Assembly (NCBI GenBank): GCA_900552945.1
Contig: USBI01000062.1
Location: 1-8,409, forward strand
From: an uncultured Oscillospiraceae bacterium
GTDB lineage: Bacteria > Bacillota > Clostridia > Oscillospirales > Ruminococcaceae
Length of the DNA: 8,409 nucleotides
Direction of reading: 5' to 3'
A program made the translations under genes and the position numbers. This document shows positions 5,966 to 8,409 of this stretch, one piece after another. The number at the start of each line of letters is the position of its first letter. Position 1 is the first letter of the stretch. Below the pieces are notes generated by a model. The model ran no database searches, was not told where the DNA came from, and worked only from the letters and a program-made list of their open reading frames with translations.

Positions 5966-5994
5966 AATATACACCCTCTTTTCTATTATGTCAA
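5966..5994 (-). promoter_or_regulatory. consensus promoter driving the minus-strand repeat region
   Basis: On the minus strand a perfect TTGACA (5994-5989) is followed by a 17-bp spacer and TATATT (5971-5966). Upstream is a long A-tract-rich segment (5995-6035), typical of UP-like elements. Transcription should begin near 5959. A GTTAAG/CTTAAC dyad (plus 5923-5928 and 5945-5950) follows in the early leader. The only genes it could serve are the 20-aa ORF and the repeat array. Confidence 0.75.
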
Positions 5995-6093
5995 TAGTTT
6001 TTTTGAAATTTTTTTATTTTTTTTGTTAATAATATTCACATACTTTCAATATAAAAAACCGCTTCCTGAAATAAAAAGTTCACAGGAAAGGAA

Positions 6094-6122
6094 TTGACTT
6101 TAACGATTATTTTCGATAAAAT
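6094..6122 (+). promoter_or_regulatory. promoter of the DUF1292 gene
   Basis: TTGACT (6094-6099), a 17-bp spacer, then TAAAAT (6117-6122): one mismatch in each hexamer. The start site would be near 6129, giving a leader of about 68 nt that contains an inverted repeat. Confidence 0.7.
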
Positions 6123-6135
6123 TATTTTATTGGGT

Positions 6136-6173
6136 TTGCCGCACAGAATGTATATTGACGGGTTTTGCGGCAA
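6136..6173 (+). promoter_or_regulatory. inverted repeat in the DUF1292 leader
   Basis: TTGCCGCA (6136-6143) and TGCGGCAA (6166-6173) are perfect 8-bp arms separated by 22 bases, followed by TTTTATAT just before the ribosome site. In RNA this would be a hairpin with a modest U-run, possibly an attenuator; in DNA it could be an operator downstream of the promoter. No ligand or regulator is recognised. Confidence 0.4.
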
Positions 6174-6196
6174 TTTTATATGATAAGGAGAACATT

Positions 6197-6520
6197 ATGA
6201 ACGAAATGGATATGACACCGGACATTTACACCCTGATCGACGAAGAAGGCAATGAGCAGGCGTTTGAGCTGCTTGACGTCATGGACCTGGAGGATCAGCG
6301 TTATTTTGCACTTATCCCCTATTTTGAAAAACCGGAAGAGTCGCTGGAAGACGATGGCGATCTGGTCATTTTGAAATCCGAAATGGTTGACGGCGAAGAG
6401 ATGATGGCTTCGATCGATGATGATGAGGAATATGAAAAAGTCGGCGCTCTCTTTTTGGAACGTTTGGACAATATGTTTGAAGACGGCATGGACGAAGACG
6501 TAGAGGAAACTGACGAATAA
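6197..6520 (+). CDS. DUF1292 (YrzB-like) small acidic protein
   Basis: The product is 107 aa. The ATG at 6197 has AAGGAG at 6185-6190, six bases upstream; the frame extends to a TTG at 6155, but that lies in the leader hairpin. The sequence fits DUF1292: an N-terminal 'YTLIDEEGNEQAFELLDVMDLEDQRYFALIPY' beta-rich core (about residues 9-41), a second 'LVILKSEM' strand, and a very acidic C-terminal tail rich in Asp/Glu. No signal peptide or membrane segment is present. Function is unknown. In many Firmicutes this family sits beside ruvX and alaS, but here it is alone, with its own promoter and a separate RNA gene downstream. It has no obvious terminator of its own before the next promoter. Confidence 0.85.
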   Translation: MNEMDMTPDIYTLIDEEGNEQAFELLDVMDLEDQRYFALIPYFEKPEESLEDDGDLVILKSEMVDGEEMMASIDDDEEYEKVGALFLERLDNMFEDGMDEDVEETDE

Positions 6521-6538
6521 TCAATTCACGGCGCACTC

Positions 6539-6566
6539 TTGATTTTCACTTTGGTTATGCTATAAT
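6539..6566 (+). promoter_or_regulatory. extended -10 promoter of the structured RNA
   Basis: TTGATT (6539-6544), a 16-bp spacer and a perfect TATAAT (6561-6566), preceded by TGC so that it forms an extended -10. The start site would be near 6572-6574. It lies 18 bp after the DUF1292 stop, and no ORF with a ribosome site follows for 300 bp, which implies a non-coding product. Confidence 0.75.
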
Positions 6567-6572
6567 AGTGGT

Positions 6573-6803
6573 AACAAATACTTTCTGCCTTGTTTAGTTA
6601 GTGTGGCTAATTAATCCGACACTTAATTAAAGGAATCTGACTCTGGGAAGGGGATGCAGACCTCCCGCCGCCGCGCGGAAGAAGGGAGCGCGAACTTTTC
6701 AGGATGATATCCACCCTGTCTAGAAGGACCGGGTTTTTAATTGCTGCACGACTTCAAGGCGGTACTATAAAAAATCGGCCGGGTAGAAATTACCCGGCCT
6801 TTT
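6573..6803 (+). ncRNA. structured small RNA, class unassigned (raiA-like or 6S-like?)
   Basis: An independent transcription unit with a strong promoter before it and a strong terminator after it. The ends pair: CTGCCTTG (6585-6592) with CAAGGCGG (6755-6762). Inside are an A/T-rich hairpin (6593-6604 with 6619-6631, one bulge), GGGAAGG/CCTCCC (6645-6651 with 6661-6666), CGCGC/GCGCG (6672-6676 with 6688-6692), GGAT-GAT-ATCC (6702-6712) and CCCTGTC/GACCGGG (6714-6720 with 6727-6733). The purine-rich GGGAAGGGGATGCAG segment (6645-6659) looks like a conserved core. No tRNA, SRP, RNase P or tmRNA signature and no riboswitch I know fits. raiA RNA and 6S RNA are the best guesses by size, multi-helix closure and independent transcription, but neither is confirmed. 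A cis-regulatory role for the TauE/SafE genes is less likely because of the terminator. Confidence 0.55.
6777..6803 (+). terminator. intrinsic terminator of the structured RNA
   Basis: GGCCGGGTA (6777-6785) pairs perfectly with TACCCGGCC (6791-6799) around a 5-nt loop, followed by TTTT. It lies 14 bases after the closing helix of the RNA and about 80 bp before the TauE/SafE ribosome site. Confidence 0.92.
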
Positions 6804-6885
6804 CATTTGTCCGAAACTTTCTGGTTTTTTCTCATAAAAGCTGCCGCTTCCACCCATACTAATAAAAAAGCAAGGAGGAAACGGC

Positions 6886-7251
6886 TTGAAAATCAACTTG
6901 AAACGCTGGGGTAAATACAGCCTGCTCGGTTTTGCTTCAGGCATATTAAACGGACTGTTCGGAGCGGGCGGCGGTGTGGTGGCCGTTCCCCTGCTTGAAA
7001 AATCCGGAATTCCCGCCAAAAAGGCCCATGCGACCTCGATTGCGATCATACTCCCAACCAGCCTTATCAGCGCTGTGCTCTACTATTTCGCCGGGAACAT
7101 TGATCTGTCTTCGAGTGCCGCATATCTTCCCGCCGGCATGGTCGGCGCGGCGGTAGGCGCCATTCTGTTAAAAAAGATTTCGGTCAAATGGCTCAAATGC
7201 ATTTTTGCAGGCCTGATCATTGCCGGAGCAATCAGGATGCTGATACCATGA
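6886..7251 (+). CDS. TauE/SafE (DUF81) permease, half-size subunit 1
   Basis: A 121-aa membrane protein. The TTG at 6886 is accepted as start because AAGGAGG lies at 6872-6878, seven bases upstream, and the next methionine is far inside. Four hydrophobic segments are visible at about 11-30, 45-67, 78-97 and 103-120. The conserved glycine-rich motif GLFGAGGGVVAVPLL (23-37), ending the first helix, is diagnostic of the TauE/SafE family, and K45/H48 follow in KKAHATS. Full-length members are about 250 aa with two such repeats; this gene encodes one. It overlaps the next gene by ATGA at 7248-7251, so the two are translationally coupled and probably assemble as a heterodimer. The family exports sulfite, sulfoacetate or related organic anions; the substrate here is unknown. 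Confidence 0.88.
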   Translation: MKINLKRWGKYSLLGFASGILNGLFGAGGGVVAVPLLEKSGIPAKKAHATSIAIILPTSLISAVLYYFAGNIDLSSSAAYLPAGMVGAAVGAILLKKISVKWLKCIFAGLIIAGAIRMLIP

Positions 7252-7679
7252 TGGACTGGATCTATATCTGTGCAGTTGCCTTTCTAACCGGAATCACCGC
7301 CTCCATGGGCCTTGGCGGCGGTTTTGTGCTGGTTCTCTACCTGACATTGTTCGCGGGTGTTCCGCAGCTGGAGGCGCAGGGGACGAATTTAATTTTCTTT
7401 CTTCCAATCGCCGTGGTATCACTCATCATCCACATCAAAAACAAAATGGTAGAAACCTCCGTTCTCCTTCCCAGCACGGTTTCCGCCGCGCTCGGAGTTT
7501 TTATCGGGGTTTACGTCGCCACCCTTCTGGGGTCTGAATGGCTGACCAAGCTCTTCGCCGTTTTTGTGCTCGCGATTGGTGTTCGGGAACTTGTAAACGC
7601 TTTTCGCAAACCGCCGAACCCCACAGAAAAGAAACCGAACGACCAAAAAGACGAATTGGAACTGCACACGATTCCCTGA
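7248..7679 (+). CDS. TauE/SafE (DUF81) permease, half-size subunit 2
   Basis: A 143-aa membrane protein. The start is the ATG at 7248, inside the stop of the preceding gene (ATGA overlap); a second ATG at 7251 would shorten it by one residue. An upstream in-frame ATG at 7188 would add 20 polar residues that duplicate coding of subunit 1 and is rejected. The glycine motif appears again as ASMGLGGGFVLV (18-29), then GTNLIFFLPIAVVSLIIHI and two further membrane segments to about residue 113. The C-terminal tail from residue about 119 is hydrophilic (PPNPTEKKPNDQKDE) and probably cytoplasmic. Together with subunit 1 it reconstitutes the eight-helix pseudo-symmetric transporter. It ends at a bidirectional terminator. 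Confidence 0.88.
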   Translation: MMDWIYICAVAFLTGITASMGLGGGFVLVLYLTLFAGVPQLEAQGTNLIFFLPIAVVSLIIHIKNKMVETSVLLPSTVSAALGVFIGVYVATLLGSEWLTKLFAVFVLAIGVRELVNAFRKPPNPTEKKPNDQKDELELHTIP

Positions 7680-7706
7680 AACATCCACAAATTGAAATAA
7701 ACAACA

Positions 7707-7755
7707 AAATTCCTCCGAAAAGGCACCAAATCACCTTTTCGGAGGAATTTATTTT
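7707..7755. terminator. bidirectional terminator between convergent genes
   Basis: A perfect 17-bp stem, AAATTCCTCCGAAAAGG (7707-7723) with CCTTTTCGGAGGAATTT (7734-7750), around a 10-nt loop. On the plus strand ATTTTTATC follows; on the minus strand TTTTGTTGTTT follows. It would serve both the TauE/SafE operon and the convergent 2-isopropylmalate synthase gene. Confidence 0.93.
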
Positions 7756-7772
7756 TATCTTGTGTTTGAAGA

Positions 7773-8373
7773 TCAGCTGTTCATCATTCGGTTTACCGCA
7801 CTGACCAGCGCGTAAATCGAAGAAGTGATAATATCGGTATGAACGCCGGCGCCCCAATAGACCTTGCCATCCCGGTCCGCAATGCCAACATAGGAGACCG
7901 CCTTGGAATCGGAACCTTTTTCAAGCGCATGCTCTTCGTAGGTCACGATTGTATAAGAAAGGCCGTAATGCTGTTTGATCGCGTTGCTGACCGCATCCAA
8001 ACGGCCGTTTCCTTTTCCGGAAAGCACCACATTTTTATGGTTTTCAAGAATGGTAACGCTTGCCTCAATCTGGCCAGCCTGACGGAAATGGCATTCCTTA
8101 AGGATAACCGGTTCGACGATATTGATGTAACTCTTCACAAAAATATCGTAAACCTCTTTCGGCTTCAGCTCTTTGTGCATATGATCGGAAACGCCTTTTA
8201 CCAGATAGCCAAACGACTCGCGCATTTTCGCCGGAAGATCAAAGCCATAATGCTGCTGGAGCAGGAATCCAATGCCGCCTTTGCCAGACTGGCTGTTGAT
8301 GCGGATGACATCGCTCTCGTACTCCCTGCCGATATCTTTCGGGTCGATGGGCAGGTACGGAACGGTCCAATGA
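7773..8373 (-). CDS. leuA: 2-isopropylmalate synthase, C-terminal part (5' truncated)
   Basis: The visible 199 residues are the C-terminal third of alpha-isopropylmalate synthase, which condenses acetyl-CoA with 2-oxoisovalerate in the first committed step of leucine synthesis. The fragment opens with WTVPYLPIDPKDIGR and VIRINSQSGKGG (visible residues 2-33), which mark the longer (LeuA type 2, Corynebacterium/yeast-like) form. The leucine-sensing LeuA dimerisation domain follows, with GKGNGRLDAVSNAIK and the terminal YWGAGVHTDIITSSIYALVSAVNR. Feedback inhibition by leucine is expected from this domain. The catalytic TIM barrel lies beyond the fragment edge. The frame continues into adapter DNA as MGSEMCIRDS, a known Nextera artefact, so residues before HWTV are not real. 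Full length would be about 550-570 aa. A citramalate or homocitrate synthase is less likely given the VPYLPIDPKDIGR segment. Confidence 0.93.
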
Positions 8374-8409
8374 CTGTCTCTTATACACATCTCCGAGCCC
8401 ACGAGACCG
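8374..8409. other. Nextera sequencing adapter, reverse complement (not biological)
   Basis: Bases 8374-8407 are the exact reverse complement of the adapter at 8-41, with the mosaic end at 8374-8392, and the last two bases CG continue into the same index. Positions 6-41 and 8374-8409 thus form a perfect 36-bp terminal inverted repeat that is a library artefact. Confidence 0.98.

Noticed and set aside
6573..6885. Riboswitch or T-box controlling the TauE/SafE genes
   Set aside because: No known aptamer or T-box consensus is visible, and a strong terminator separates the RNA from the genes; an independent RNA gene fits better.
121..7679. Functional sulfur system linking the siroheme protein with the 'sulfite exporter' family permease
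   Set aside because: The genes are over 6 kb apart, in separate transcription units, and the TauE/SafE substrate is unknown; the link would rest on family names only.
1..8409. 36-bp terminal inverted repeats (6-41 and 8374-8409) suggesting a transposon
   Set aside because: They are Nextera adapters containing the Tn5 mosaic end; no transposase gene is present and the genes inside are ordinary chromosomal genes.

Overview
The window is a single tagmented DNA fragment. Both ends carry the same Nextera i7-side adapter (about 8-41 and 8374-8407), so only about 42-8373 is biological. Gene content, strong GGAGG-type ribosome sites, TTG/ATG starts, moderate GC in genes and very A/T-rich intergenic DNA suggest an anaerobic Clostridia member, plausibly Oscillospiraceae/Ruminococcaceae. 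That placement is inferred from protein style, not from a marker gene.

Layout. (1) 52-2311: a probable two-gene operon with a small siroheme/4Fe-4S nitrite/sulfite reductase-like protein, then a PepV-like M20 metallodipeptidase, closed by a strong terminator. (2) 2361-3950: a monocistronic Si-type citrate synthase with its own putative promoter, leader hairpin and terminator. (3) 4150-4930: a class I SAM methyltransferase with A-rich coding, closed by a terminator that works in both directions. (4) 4945-5994: about 1 kb without a conventional gene. A consensus promoter (TTGACA-17-TATATT) at its right edge fires leftward on the minus strand. It leads into a 20-codon ORF with a good ribosome site and then five dispersed copies of a roughly 20-26 bp repeat. 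Read on the minus strand, each of the four better copies is itself a Shine-Dalgarno plus ATG followed within 2-3 codons by a stop. This is the most unusual part of the window: a candidate long regulatory RNA or array of micro-ORFs. (5) 6094-6520: a DUF1292 acidic protein with a consensus promoter and a leader inverted repeat. (6) 6539-6803: a promoter, a multi-hairpin structured RNA of about 200 nt and a strong terminator, i.e. an independent small RNA gene. (7) 6886-7679: two overlapping half-size TauE/SafE permease genes, probably forming a two-subunit transporter. (8) 7773-8373: the C-terminal third of a 2-isopropylmalate synthase on the minus strand, convergent with the permease genes across a bidirectional terminator and cut by the adapter.

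Citrate synthase and LeuA point to amino-acid biosynthetic carbon flow (2-oxoglutarate/glutamate and leucine); the dipeptidase fits peptide scavenging. No phage, IS, CRISPR, tRNA or rRNA is visible. All identifications come from reading motifs by eye; no database search was run.
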